Notes: a model not told the origin generated them from the letters alone. 64,000 nt of DNA from Heterostelium album PN500 (GCF_000004825.1 NW_008805089.1:806001-870000), one strand, 5' to 3'. Positions 23,725 to 35,391 are shown, counted from the first letter of the stretch. Numbers and translations are program-made.

Positions 23725-24215
23725 TTGATTAAAGATCAACCTCCTACTCATCTATGTAATCATGATAGTCTTATTGAGACATTGTTACAGATTTCGCATT
23801 TCGACAGCTATAATAATAATCATGAAACAGCAAATCACAAGTCTAGAAAATCGGTCAAAGAGATCAAACAGCGTGAATCTATTAAATTCGATTCTTCACA
23901 AATAGTTTCGGATCCATATGCTTGCCGACACGAAGGTGATCGTGTTGTGTTTGGTGTCAGTGGAAATAGTGGTCTCGATGAAATAAATAATTTTGCTCCG
24001 TGTGTATATCTCTGCAAAGACTATGATGTAGTCACTCCCGAAATGTTAAATCTTACCGATTCCATTGTTGATACAATCGACAAGATATTCACTAGTTTAC
24101 TAAAGGTCGATCGTGAACGCACTCTATAACCACTATAAAGGAAAATTTATTGCTGGTATGAAGTTCCCAACAACCGGATCTAAACCAAGGTAGTCATTGG
24201 GACAAGACAGTTGTT
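23725..24215 (+). pseudogene. Orphan coding fragment, frame broken
   Basis: An open stretch without a credible ATG (23725-24129) encodes coding-like sequence such as DPYACRHEGDRVVFGVSGNS and NNFAPCVYLCKDYDVVTPEM. It stops at 24129. A neighbouring frame immediately continues with YNHYKGKFIAGMKFPTTGSK (24132-24210), so the gene appears to have suffered a 1-base shift. No upstream exon with a start was found. I do not recognise the family. It is most likely a remnant of a larger dictyostelid gene. Confidence 0.5.
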
Positions 24216-24254
24216 TCTGATGAAATCATGCTTGAACAAAATCATTTAAATTCA

Positions 24255-24383
24255 AAACTACCAATCAGCAATCTCACTCAGAATCTGCTCAATGACACTG
24301 GCCGGTAAGATATCAACTTTGATATGGCCAATTTGTCCAACAAAGGTCTCATTTGCCATGAGAAATTCGAAGACAAACCTTAA
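24255..24383 (-). pseudogene. Orphan C-terminal exon-like fragment
   Basis: On the minus strand an open stretch reads FVFEFLMANETFVGQIGHIK and then VDILPASVIEQILSEIADW before a TAG, with good codon bias. It is preceded by a pyrimidine-rich tract ending ttaag, which could be a splice acceptor. No upstream exon on this strand was found before the GST gene, whose stop lies at 24552. It looks like the stranded 3' end of a gene, either a relic or a piece of a gene I cannot reconstruct. Confidence 0.4.
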
Positions 24384-24551
24384 TTAAAAAAAAAAAGTGA
24401 AAAAGTAATATCAAATCAAAAAAATAAAATTATATAAGATAAATCATAGATAATCTCAAATATTGAATAACTATATTTTTATAAATGAAAGTGATATATA
24501 AATTTTATTTCTTAAAATTAAATATATAAAGTATTAGATTATAAATTTTTT

Positions 24552-25202
24552 TTAAAATTTTGAATCTTTTGGTCTTGATTCCAAGTATGATTTCAATTGT
24601 GGAGATTCGGTTAACTTCTTGTGAAGTTCAAGACACTTTGGTGATTGAGTGAAGAGTTTATCATTCTTTGTCCAGAGTAAATAATCTACACTGTTAAAGA
24701 CAGCTAAATCAGCCCATGTTGTTTTGTTTCCAAAGAGATGACCATTAATGTTGATCTTCGATTCCCAAGCTTTGATGAGTCTAGGTGCAATCACATTCTC
24801 AAAGTTTTGTTTCTGCTCTGGACCACCCATTATTGCTTTGATTAAAGAATCCAACATATCGGCAACCGACAAAACAAAACTGAAAATTTCAGCATTCTCC
24901 TCTTCGTTTGCACCAAGCAATGAGTACTTTCTGGCAATATAACTCTCAATTGCCATCGATTGAGTGATGCTGAGAGATCCATCTTGATACCATGGAAGTT
25001 GTCCAAAAGTTAATTTTGAACGAATTTCATCAGTTAATGGTCCAATTTTATCCTCAGTGTATTTTACACCTGAATAATTTAATAGGATTCTTATTTCTTC
25101 ACCACGACCCCTGGCATTAAACAAATTTTAAATTAATTAATATTTATATTTCTAATAATAATTTTTTTTTTTACATACATAATGGAAAATTGGTTGTGAC
25201 AT
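24552..25202 (-). CDS. Glutathione S-transferase (sigma/alpha-like)
   Basis: Exons 25179-25202 (eight codons, MSQPIFHY) and 24552-25121 give about 198 residues, a normal GST length. The N-terminal thioredoxin-like half contains the catalytic Tyr context at the exon end, FNARGRGEEIRILLNYSGV, the cis-Pro (GQLPWY) and the glutathione-binding block DGSLSITQSMAIESYIARKY. The C-terminal all-helical half (KTTWADLAVFNSVDYLL) is complete. The reaction is glutathione conjugation or isomerisation in the cytosol. The oddity is the intron 25122-25178: it starts with a perfect gtatgt but meets the conserved FNARGRG at ...aaatttg, i.e. TG instead of AG. The alternative acceptors tattag (25148-25153) and ccag leave the frame closed or shifted. 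Confidence 0.88.
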
Positions 25203-25929
25203 TAGATATAAATAATTTGTTTTATTATAGATATTAATTTAAAAGATAATATAGGATATGAAGATTGATTTGAATATATTTAATATATTTAACTTTATTG
25301 AATTTGATGAATTTAGAATGATTGAATTTTCATTATTTATATTGTTATACAATTAATTCTTAAATTAGATTCCATGTTCCGAACATGTTGGCATCATAAA
25401 AAAAATTCACTAAATTGTGTTTTTTTTTGTTTAAAAAAATAAAAATGTTGTCATATTACAGTTTTACTGTTATTATTAGGATCTAACAATCATTAACAAT
25501 TTAGGATGAAATAAATCTTAATTTATACAAATTTTCTTCTTTACTATAATGATTTGACTTTCTAGAATAGAGGTGCAGTGTGCAATCAAATAATATTATT
25601 AAATGAAGAACAGTCGGAACAACCAAAACACTTTGATTATATTCTATTCTTTTTTATTTAAAATTTGATTACAAACAATAAATAAATTATAACTTTAGTA
25701 AATAAAAAGATTATGATAAGTTTTGATTAAAACTGTTTTGATTAAATTTTGAATTTTTTGGAACGTTACAGTCAAAAAACGAACGAATGAATTTTAAAAA
25801 ATGAAAAACAAAAAAAAAAACAAAATTCTATTGATTTATTATTTCTTCGTTTATTATTCATTTATTTATTATTATTATTTAATATTTTTAATACTAGTAT
25901 TCAAAAGATTAGATAGATAGTTTTTAAAA
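25203..25929. other. Divergent promoter region between GST and Noc2
   Basis: 727 bases, A/T-rich, with T and A runs near 25420, 25808 and 25860. No gene was recognised. Transcription starts outward in both directions. Confidence 0.6.
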
Positions 25930-28765
25930 ATGGGTAGAGCAAACAAGGCAACAAAGAAGTTGGATGTCCAAGCATTGAAGAAACAGAGACGTACTATCAG
26001 AAAATTTCACAATGTAGAGTCTAAAAAGCTAAAGACATTAACAAACAGAAGAAATAAGAGAGGTGAAGGTAAATTTATTTCAATATTGATAAGATTGTCG
26101 TTATTATTATTATTCTCATTTATTAATTTTTAAAAATAAATTATCGATTTTATTTTATATTTAGATGATGAAGATGTTGAGTTGGAAGAACAAGAGAAAC
26201 AAGCAAAGAAGAATATAAATATTGTTGCTGGTGAAGATGATGACGATGTAGATTTGGAGAATTACGATGAGGATGAAGATGAAGAGGATTTCGATGATGA
26301 GGAGGAGGAAGATGAAGAGGATGACGATGCCGACGACCAAGAAGATAAACAATTGTTCTCAGAGAAAGATAAGAAGATGATGAACAAGAAAACAAAGAGT
26401 GCCGATGCAACAAGCACAACCAACGAAGAGTCTGACCCAGTCAAGTCATTGAAAGGTCAAATCGCTAAACATCGTGATGATCTTGCTAAACTTAGAGAGC
26501 AAGATCCAGAGTTGTTTAAATTCTTGGGTGAGAATGAATCTGGTCTTTTAGACTTTGGTATGGACGACGACAATGAAGATGAGGAAGAAGATGAAGATGA
26601 TGATTTAGATGAAGACGAAGAAGGTGAAGGAGAAGGTGAAGATGAAGAAGATCAAGCAGATACTAAAGATAAGAAGAAAGAAAAGGTAAATAAAATAAGA
26701 TATATATATATATATATATTAAACAATCAAAAATAAATATATTAACTTAACTTATTTGTTTTAGAAAAAGAAACAAAAAGTTGAAAAAACTAAAGAACAA
26801 GAAATTTTGACAAGTGAATTGTTGGATTCATGGTTTAGTGAGTGTGAGAAAGAATTGACATTAAAGAGTTTGAAAAAGTTGTTGTTGGCTTTCAAGTCGG
26901 CATGTCATACCGGTATGTCTGGTTCTATTCACACTCAAAAGAAGAAGGTCGATGATACTCGTGATGCCGACTCTATCAGTAGTCGTGACATTCCATTCAA
27001 GATCATACATCACACTGTTTTCAACCAGACTCTGATTGTATGTCTTCAGAACATTCCCAAGTACTTGGATCAGCTCTTGGGTTACGATAGCACCAAAGAC
27101 GAATCGACAACACGTCCAAAGCTTCCAAACACTCTCGAGAAATGGTCGACCATGTTCACTGTCATTCGTACCTACATCAAGAATCTCATCTATCTTGTCG
27201 ATCAACTCACCGATCCAAAGATGATTCTCATCGCGCTCAAGGGTCTCGAGAAGGTAGTCTGCTATCTCGCTTGTTTCTTACCATCCTCTAAATTAACCTT
27301 GAAAGTAAGTGTAGAAAATCATTTTTAACAAAATAGTAGTTTTCAGCTAACTAATCAAACTGTTTAACTGCTCTACTACCACTATATATAGTCCTTACTT
27401 CAACATTGGCAATCCTCAGATGAAGCAGTTAGAATCATTGCATTTTTATGTATTAGAAAGATGGCAATTCACACACCATATCCATTCATCGACGAGTGTC
27501 TCAAGGGTGTCTATTTGACATACGTTAGAAACAGCAAGTTTGTGAGTACCACTAGTTTGCCAATTATCAACTTTATGTGCAATTGCGTTGTTGAGATTTT
27601 CAGTTTGGATTTTGCCACCTCGTACCGTCACGCTTTTGTTTATATCCGTCAGTTGGCCATTCATCTTCGTAACACCTTGAACAAGCTAACCAAAGAATCG
27701 ATCCAGAACATCTACAATTGGCTTTACATCAACGGTCTGAAAGCATGGGTTGAGCTGATCGCCGCACATCCACAACAGGAACAGTTGAAACTCCTCCAAT
27801 ACCCAGTGACACAACTGCTGATCGGTGTAATCGGACTGACCAACTCTGGAAAGTTCTTCCCACTGCGTTTCACATGCATTCGTATGTTGAATCGTTTGGC
27901 CGAGTCAAACTCACTCTTTATCAACACTGCACCCTACCTGTTGGAGTTGTTGACCACCAAGGAGTTCACCTCTGACGGTGGTGCCACTGCATCAAAGAAC
28001 AAAGAAATCAACTTCCTCACTTCACTTTCCATTCAAGACTCCTACATCAACACCCGTTCTTTCCGTGATGGTGCCAGAGATCAGTTTGCTTTGTTGCTCG
28101 TTGAGAACCTCAATATTTATTCATGCGAAATTGGATTCCCAGAGTTGTCGATTCCGGTTATCTTGCATCTCAAGAAGTATATTAAGGACATTAAGAATGT
28201 AAAGACCATCAAACAAATGAAAGAAATCGTTGATGCTGTAAGTAATTTATATAGGCTTTAGTCAAACCCAACTCATTATTAACAATGACCTTTATCATTA
28301 TAGATTAATAAACAATCTAGAAATATTAAAAATAAGAGAGATCAAGTTCGTTTTTCACCAAAGGATACAAAGCAGGTTGCTGCTTTCTCGACTCACTTGA
28401 AGGAGCAATTGGGTGCCAATGGAAATCCACTCACCGTATTGCTCAACAATCTTAAGAAGAAGAGTCAAGCACAACAAGAGATGTTTGTACAATCAACAAA
28501 GGAATACAATTACGAAGACGATCAAGAAGAGCAAGAAGATGATGAGGAAATGGAAGAGGATGACGATCAAGAAATGGAAGATGATGAAGACTTTGAAGAT
28601 GATGACGACGAAGAAATGGAGGAAGAAGATGAAGAACAAGTTGACGAAGAAGAACAAAAGCGTCCAGCAAAGAAAACAAAACCAGCCAAACAATCAAAGA
28701 AAGTACTTAAAGAATCTACAAACGATGATGTTGTTGAAGATTTAAGCTTCTCTGATGATGAATAA
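25930..28765 (+). CDS. noc2: Nucleolar complex protein Noc2
   Basis: Five exons, 25930-26068, 26165-26685, 26765-27304, 27392-28237 and 28304-28765, give about 835 residues. A basic N-terminus (MGRANKATKKLDVQALKKQR) is followed by a long acidic D/E region in exon 2. The Noc2 helical-repeat domain spans most of exons 3-4: KSLKKLLLAFKSACHTG, KYLDQLLGYDSTKDEST, FKIIHHTVFNQTLIVCL and FATSYRHAFVYIRQLAIHLR. It ends with KRDQVRFSPKDTKQVAAFST in exon 5. A second D/E block closes the protein. By family knowledge it pairs with Noc1 or Noc3 in pre-60S ribosome maturation and export in the nucleolus. Acidic microsatellite-like (GAT/GAA)n coding tracts occur near 26240-26340 and 28510-28650. Confidence 0.95.
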
Positions 28766-28918
28766 AATAGAATAAACAAAAAAAAAAAAACAAAATCATT
28801 AATTTAAAATATAAAGAAATAGCAATCCAATTTATGGATTTGATTTTTTATTATTACAAATATATATATAGTATTTTTTGTTTTTTTTGTTTTCTTTTTT
28901 TTTTTAATTTGATTTTTT

Positions 28919-29674
28919 TCAAATACTTGACATGTAGCTTGAAGCAGGTCCCTTTGGATTTGGAACGACTGTGATTATCAAATTCAAAGTTCCACTTGGT
29001 TTGGCATCACCTTCGTTGGCAAACAAGTCCAACTTGAGTTCCTTTGGAAGATTGGTGATGGTGGGATAGATATCCTTGGAGAGATCAAGGGTAGTTCTAC
29101 CAATGAAATCATTTCTAAAAGGATCTTCATCCCACATCTCAATGATGATGTCCTATTGAAAAAGAAAATAATTAATATGATTCATATATTTTAATATATT
29201 TTTTTTCGATTCTTTAGTTAATTAATTACCTTGTGCTTTCCGAGGGGGTCCATTACATGAGTGGATGACCAACCCTCCCAATCTGGAGTCAAAGTCTTCT
29301 TCTTGACTGGTGTCTCCAAAAGGAACTTCTTTTCAAAGATTCCTGGCTTGTTTATACCGATCTTGATAAACGCATCAGAAAAACCATTTGAATCTGTCGC
29401 TTCTGCAACAGTTCCAGTCAGGAACTCAAACTTAATCCAAGTACGGGATTCATATTTTGATGAATTGTAGTTGTGATTGCTGCTCTTTTTTGACTTTTTC
29501 AAGTTCTTTGATGATAAGAATCCCAATGGTCCTTTCTAATGATTAAAAAGTGTGTTAGCTTATTTCTATAAATAAAATAGATTTATAAAATAGGGCTAAG
29601 AAAAAATAAATTACCTTTCCACCGAATTGTCCTCTGTCAACTTGAGCGGTGATAATATCTTGGTAAATAGACAT
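28919..29674 (-). CDS. C2-domain protein
   Basis: Exons 29615-29674, 29230-29535 and 28919-29152, with phase-0 GT-AG introns, give 199 residues. After a short basic N-terminus (MSIYQDIITAQVDRGQFGGK, KNLKKSKKS), a single C2 fold covers residues ~45-185. WIKFEFLTGTVAEATDSNGF is followed by SDAFIKIGI, then WEGWSSTHVMD, IIIEMWDEDPFRNDFIGR and LNLIITVVP. Asp residues in the SDAF and WDEDPFRND loops sit where C2 domains bind calcium. The likely role is calcium-dependent membrane binding in the cytosol. The partner is unknown, and no other domain is attached. Its 3' end faces that of Noc2. Confidence 0.88.
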
Positions 29675-30506
29675 CCTTTATTTATGAAAAATATATATAT
29701 AAGTAGATAATTAAATTTAAGTATTTGATTTGTTTGAAACAACCAAAACCAAACAATGTTTTATAGATAAAAGATCTTGATAATAAAACATTTTTTTAAC
29801 GGGTGGCTATTGATTCGATTCGTTGAATCGGTGTACACTCACGCCAAAAACATCGATAAAAAAAAATATCGATTTTGAAAAAATGGTTTTTTATTATTTT
29901 TTATTAATAAATTTTTTATATTTAATCATTTTTGTGTACTGAAAATAGACCAACTCATTTAAGATGTAAGTCTGTGCAAAAATGTATAATTGTTAAAGTC
30001 ATTAAAATATTTGTTGAGAATTTCCAAAATCAGAAATAAAAAGACTTGGGAATTCTAAATAATGAAATTTGGTGTTACTATAGGCAAAATTATGTATTGT
30101 CAATTCTCTTACTTAAAGACAATGATTAGATATAGGTTTAATATTTCATTGTTCGTAAAATCATAATTCTCTCTTGATTGTTCAATGTTTTTTTTTCTTT
30201 TGGACCATCCACCATGCTCGTGAAAAAAATAAAAATCTAAAAAAAAATTAAAAGGTGTAAAAAAAAAAGAGAAAGGATTTTCCTTTTTTGATGAAGAGGT
30301 TTCTTGTTTTATTTTACAAAAAAAGTGATTTATTAATTGTAAATAGTTATATTAAAATTTTTTTTAGTATTTTATATATATATTATTTTTTAGTTTAACG
30401 ATTTGTTTGTTTCAATAATCAAAAAAAAAAATAAAAAATAATAAAAAATAAAAATTTGTAAGTGGGAGTCAGTCCAACCAGGGATTAGGTCCTGAGGGAT
30501 GATAAA
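29675..30506. other. Divergent promoter region of C2 protein and 4-TM protein A
   Basis: 832 A/T-rich bases. A compact G/C-bearing patch at 29799-29850 contains the hairpin CGATTC-gtt-GAATCG (29816-29830), followed by two ATCGAT sites (29852-29873). A second G-rich patch (agtgggagtcagtccaacc, about 30462-30480) lies just before the 4-TM gene start and is probably 5' UTR. Confidence 0.5.
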
Positions 30507-31869
30507 ATGTCATATATTAAGAAAATCATCCTTGTGGTTACGTTTGCAATTGTAGCTGGTGTCATATATGCACTCTCAACACCTTGGTATCTTATCACAA
30601 ATGGTCAAACCTATTATTACTTCAATTGGTTCACTGTATCTGATTATGATGTAAGTATCATAAATTACAATAGTAGCAACTATTATAAACACATAACACA
30701 CATGTATATGAATATTGAAATCTAACTTTTGGTGTATAAAATGAAAACAAAAAAACAAATAGAATGATGGTGATAAATTAGATAGTTTTTCATTTCAAGG
30801 TGGTAGTAGTATAAAGACAATGTTTGCAATTAGTTTTACATTCATGTTTCTATCATTGATTACATCGGTGCTCTCTGCGATCTGTTCGATCTATCTGTTC
30901 CTTCGAAAGTCAGTGCATATGAGCAGGTTGTCGTGCTTCACATCGAGTTTGACACTGACCATGCTGTTTGTCTCATTCTTTCAATTCCTCAGATTGACTG
31001 GATCGTTGAATAGCGATGACTTTTTGGATTGTCAGGAGCTCTACAAGCAGGCACCAGAGACATTCTGCACGACGTTCATCGGCGAGTACTTTCAGAATGA
31101 GGAGAACGATTGGAGGTGGCAGCCACTCAATGGTTTCTGGATGTGTTTGGCACTGATCATTGCTGAATCGTTGATTCTGTTGCTCTGCATATTCTACTAT
31201 TACAAGAGTTTCATTCTTACAAAGATTCCAGAGGACAATGGATTCCTCATTTTCTTTGACAACATCAAGCGAATTAGAAGACTAAGCAGACGAAGACGTA
31301 CCTACAGCTTTAAACAACGAGTACAAAACGATACAGATACCAACGATCTCCTCCTCAACAACTCTATTCCAAAATTTTCAATTCCAGATCTCTCTAATAT
31401 CAAACAGCAATCATCCAACAACAACATTAAAATTGGGACATCTAGAGTAGCGATTAACAGTGACAAAGAAGAAACAGTAAATTTAGTAGATACCTCAATT
31501 AATATAACAACTCCATCATCGACGCCAACAACAACAACAACAACTACTACTACAAATCAATCATATAATATTTCACAACCACCTACATCATCATCATCAA
31601 TTCTTGAAAATAATAATAATAATAATAATAGTAATAATATATTCAGTAAACCTAATCCCAATTCACTATTCTCTATTAATATAAGTAGTGATATTAATTA
31701 TGGAAGTAATCTTTTTGAATATGACGATAATCAGCCCTCTATTATTCCCCCACCTCCACCTCCTTCCACAAGCTATCTAAGAATTGGCCAATATTTGGAA
31801 AACTTTAGTAACAATACTGTTGATAAAAACGATACCATCGCTGGATATCAAGGTGAATCATTGATATAG
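30507..31869 (+). CDS. Four-TM membrane protein A (claudin-like topology)
   Basis: Exons 30507-30650 and 30763-31869, with a phase-0 intron, give about 416 residues. Membrane segments are IILVVTFAIVAGVIYALS (res ~6-25), FAISFTFMFLSLITSVLSAI (~70-95), LTLTMLFVSFFQFLRLTG (~115-135) and FWMCLALIIAESLILLLCIF (~175-200). The first extracellular loop has STPWYLI, and the second has DFLDCQ...ETFCTTF and WRWQPLNGF. A long cytosolic tail (~200 residues) is rich in Asn, Thr, Ser and Pro (PPPPPPSTSYLRIGQYLENF). It shares PWY, the paired Cys, W.P..GF and the intron position and phase with the gene at 35392-36218, so the two are paralogues. A tetraspan cell-surface role is inferred; the family is not recognised. 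Confidence 0.82.
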
Positions 31870-32073
31870 ATTTCATTAAGATAAAATGCAATTATATTTA
31901 ATCACACCAACCAATCAACTAATAAATCAATATTTAACTCAAATTTTATTCATTTGTATGTCTATAAAATCTTTTAAGATCGCTCAAAAAGATAAAATTG
32001 TTTATAGGTGGTATTAATGATTAACAGTATTTTGATTGATGGTTTTACAATACAATGTATTTATTAATTGAAA

Positions 32074-32655
32074 TTATGAACAAATTGTAATGGTTGATTG
32101 GTTTTCACCATTATTTATACAATTGGTGTTGTATAATACATCGGAAGATTTGAATTGAAGTTTACATCCTCTAAAAAAGATGTTATTAGAGTAGTAGTTT
32201 GTTTTAACATAGGTGCTATTGCAGAAAACGATTTCATTATTCTGGCATACTTGGGTAGTAACCGTTTGTACAATAAATGGCTCAGTAGAGCAATCTTCAG
32301 AGTCAAAGTATGTGTAGGTACCAAATGTGTTGGGAGTCTGTGCAATTGAGTCTTCACAAGTAGTTTTAAGACCATTTTCTGTGCAATTTAATTCAAACTT
32401 ATTGGTTGTAATAACGGCACCACTACAATCTTCATATTCATAAGTAAGTAAAGTGGAGACTCCTTCTTCTGTACTGCAAGTAACATAGGTTGAATTGAAG
32501 CATGTATTGGTTTTGTAATATTGTGTGGTTAGAGCTTCACCATTGCAATTAGAATATGGTGCAAATGTTTGTTGCATCAAGTAGTTATCGGCTGCCAAAC
32601 AACATGAAGCTAATAATCCAACGATATAAATAATAGATAAATGGTTATTTCTCAT
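32074..32655 (-). CDS. Secreted cysteine-rich protein, tandem paralogue 1
   Basis: A single exon of 193 codons. The signal peptide MRNNHLSIIYIVGLLASCCLA is followed by a mature domain starting DNY. It contains about 14 Cys in pairs (SNCNGE, NTCFNSTYVTCS, EDCSGA, LNCTENGLKTTCE, EDCSTE, QVCQNNEIVFCNS) and several NxS/T glycosylation sites. No family is recognised; the pattern suggests a disulphide-rich extracellular protein. It is a tandem copy of the gene at 33763-34350 in the same orientation, with roughly two thirds of residues identical by eye. The last ~35 residues, after IVFCNS, diverge most. Confidence 0.85.
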   Translation of the reverse strand: MRNNHLSIIYIVGLLASCCLAADNYLMQQTFAPYSNCNGEALTTQYYKTNTCFNSTYVTCSTEEGVSTLLTYEYEDCSGAVITTNKFELNCTENGLKTTCEDSIAQTPNTFGTYTYFDSEDCSTEPFIVQTVTTQVCQNNEIVFCNSTYVKTNYYSNNIFFRGCKLQFKSSDVLYNTNCINNGENQSTITICS

Positions 32656-33762
32656 TTTGTTTTTGTTTGTCTGAATTCAATATTTATATAAGACTGATAC
32701 CTAATTAAAAGATAAATAAAGATTATAAATAAAATTGGTCTCTTAGCTAAAATAATAATTGCCTTTGGATGGCTGAATCAAACTTATTTATAGTTATTCT
32801 TTCATGATCTAAAATCTAAGAATTCTACAATTTCATCTTAAACTTAATCAAATAATAGGTATTTTATTGAATATCTGTTTAAAACTTTTAAAAAAAAATC
32901 CATTATAGAATAAGAATTCAATGATATTTTAAAAGATCTTTTTTAAAATTTTATTTTAATGATTTTGAATTTTCTTTGGAATTGATTAACCCAGCCACGA
33001 GAATTCATTTCCTTATTTTCTTTTACTAAGCAGAATCTCGATTGACATAACAATCTACTATGTCATTTCAATTTTTTTTGAAAACTTGAAATACCGATGT
33101 AAATGTATTACTAGGCTAGGTGGTGTTGTTTGCACTGCAATTCATTGGATTCCTCTTAACTTTAGCTTCACTAGTGGTAACTCTAAGAAAGACAACTTCT
33201 TTGATTCTACGGTAGAATCAATCAATCTAGAGAAACATATAAAAACCAATTTTACCAGCACAGTTTGGCAGTCATTTCAAGTCGGTTGTACACGTATAAG
33301 CTGATCAACTGACTCAGAGTTTCACTGAGTAGACTTCTTAATGATTTCTATTTTTATCAAAGTATATAGACTCTCTTTAACCCCTCCTCACCACCAGTTT
33401 ATCAAACAAAGATTCAACTATAGGTCATTATAGCTAATATCCAAAATAATAAACTTTCTCACCTGTATTTATTTTACAACGCAATCTTTTAATCTATAGG
33501 TATCCGATTACGATATCACAATTAACTGAACAAATTTGTTTCTCAAATATTCAATCAAATACTAACATTAACTAGAGAAAAAAAATAATAATCTGTGACT
33601 AATATTCAATACAGATGTTTGTGACTTAGAAACAGATTTAAAAAATGATTTAAAATTAAATTGTTCAAAAATAGTTAGTGATAGTATAAAAAAAACTTGG
33701 TTAAAGATTGTGAAGAGTATTCACCATGTTGTATTTTGTGTGGTTTTATTTATTGGTTGAGA
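32656..33762. other. Upstream region of secreted paralogue 1 and 3' flank of paralogue 2
   Basis: The part nearest 32656 (to about 32900) resembles the upstream DNA of paralogue 2, with shared blocks such as ttggtctcttag and attttattgaatatc. At 33086-33304 (+) a 72-codon frame without ATG has somewhat coding-like content (WIPLNFSFTSGNSKKDNFF), but no start, splice sites or similarity support it. It may be a relic. Confidence 0.5.
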
Positions 33763-34350
33763 TTACGCGCAAATTGTAATGGTTGATTGACTTTGACCAT
33801 TTATTGTACAGTAGGGGTTGTAAAGTGAATCTTGTACTTGCTCTACAACTTCGCATTCTCCGAAAAAGATTTGATCTTGGTAGTAAGTTGTATGAACTCC
33901 TGTGCTATTGCAGAAAACGATTTCATTATTTTGGCATATTTGGGTAGTAACCGTTTGTACAATAAATGGCTCGGTAGAGCAATCTTCAGAGTCAAAGTAT
34001 GTGTAAGTACCAAATGTGTTGGGGAGATTTGGAATTGAGTCTTCACAAGTAGTTTTAAGACCATCTCCAGTGCACTTTAGTTCAAACTTGTCGGTTGTCA
34101 TAACGGCACCAGTGCAATTGTCATATTCATAGGTAAGAAAAGTGGAAACTCCTTCTTCTGTACTACAGGTGACATAGATCGAATTGAAGCAAATATTGGT
34201 TTTGTAATATTGTGCGGTTAGAGGTGCACCTTTGCAAGTGGAGAAAGGTCCACCATTAAAAGTCTCTTGCAACCAGTAGTTATCGGCTGCCAAACAACAT
34301 GAAGCTAATAATCCGACGATATAAATAATAGATAAATGGTTAATTCTCAT
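33763..34350 (-). CDS. Secreted cysteine-rich protein, tandem paralogue 2
   Basis: A single exon of 195 codons starting MRINHLSIIYIVGLLASCCL, a signal peptide almost identical to that of paralogue 1. The mature part keeps the same Cys order (STCKGA, NICFNSIYVTCS, DNCTGA, LKCTGDGLKTTCE, EDCSTE, QICQNNEIVFCNS), with a changed tail (FFGECEVVEQVQDSLYNPYC). It is likely secreted or cell-surface and N-glycosylated. Both copies are intact and differ mostly at surface-like positions and near the C-terminus, which suggests both are used. Confidence 0.85.
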   Translation of the reverse strand: MRINHLSIIYIVGLLASCCLAADNYWLQETFNGGPFSTCKGAPLTAQYYKTNICFNSIYVTCSTEEGVSTFLTYEYDNCTGAVMTTDKFELKCTGDGLKTTCEDSIPNLPNTFGTYTYFDSEDCSTEPFIVQTVTTQICQNNEIVFCNSTGVHTTYYQDQIFFGECEVVEQVQDSLYNPYCTINGQSQSTITICA

Positions 34351-35391
34351 TTTGTTTTTCTGAAATCAAAACTATTGATATATATATATATGATTGATTC
34401 TAATTGAAAGATAAATAAAGATAATAAATAAAAAATTGGTCTCTTAGATAAAAGTAATTAATATCATTACGATGATTGATCAATCTTATTTATAGTTATT
34501 ATTCTTTGATTGAGGAGACTAAAATGAAACTTTAAGATATTTTTAAATATCATGAAAATTCAATATTTCATCTAAAACTTAATAAAATGATAGCCATTTT
34601 ATTGAATATCCGTTTAAAACTTAAAAAAATCCTTGCGAATCTTAAGATATTTAAAAGATCAAAATTTTTATCTTGTTCGAGATGATGTGTTTCGAATTTT
34701 CTTTGATGAGTTCCGACGACAAAATAGATAATCACTTAAATTTTAGATATTATTGCATAAGTATTTGATTCTTCCTTTTGCAAAAATAAAAAAATACTAA
34801 AAATATATTAGGATGATGTCACAACACAATTTATCATTCTCTTGTTGGGCAATCCTGGCACTGATCATATCTAATGGTAAACAAGTACTTCTAACGAAAT
34901 TTGAATAAATAGAGTGAGCTCTAGTCACTGCGATTTATCGGACATATTAAAGTAATAACAACGTTGATATTCCAATATATGTAATATTTTATGATAAGCG
35001 TTATCATCAAACAAACCAATGTACAATAACTGAATAATGTGTGTACATGTATTTTTAAAAAAAGGATAAAATTATTTTAATATTGACTATACATATCACT
35101 TTAAATAATGATTTTCAATGATCAGATATTAAAAAATAGAGAAATTTAATTCCCGACAACTAAAAAAAACAAACACATCATTTGTATAAAAACTTTTTAT
35201 TTTTACTTTTTACTCAAAAAATCGGTCTCATTTATCATTATTCATCCATCAGTCATTAGTAATATTATTGTTTGTAATAAATAAAAAAAATGTATATATT
35301 TTAATATAATAGAGCAATAAAATAAAATATTTAGAGAGAGAAACAAATAACAAACATAATATTATAGAAATTGAAATATTATAACAAAGAA
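34351..35391. other. Divergent region between secreted paralogue 2 and 4-TM protein B
   Basis: 1.04 kb. The left ~290 bases are the duplicated upstream region shared with paralogue 1 (gataaataaagat, ttggtctcttag, tattttatagttatt-like and attttattgaatatc blocks). The remainder is ordinary A/T-rich DNA. No other gene was seen. Confidence 0.6.

Noticed and set aside
33086-33304. 72-codon frame between the secreted paralogues
   Set aside because: It has no ATG, no splice sites and no similarity to neighbouring genes; it may be a relic, but that is not supportable.
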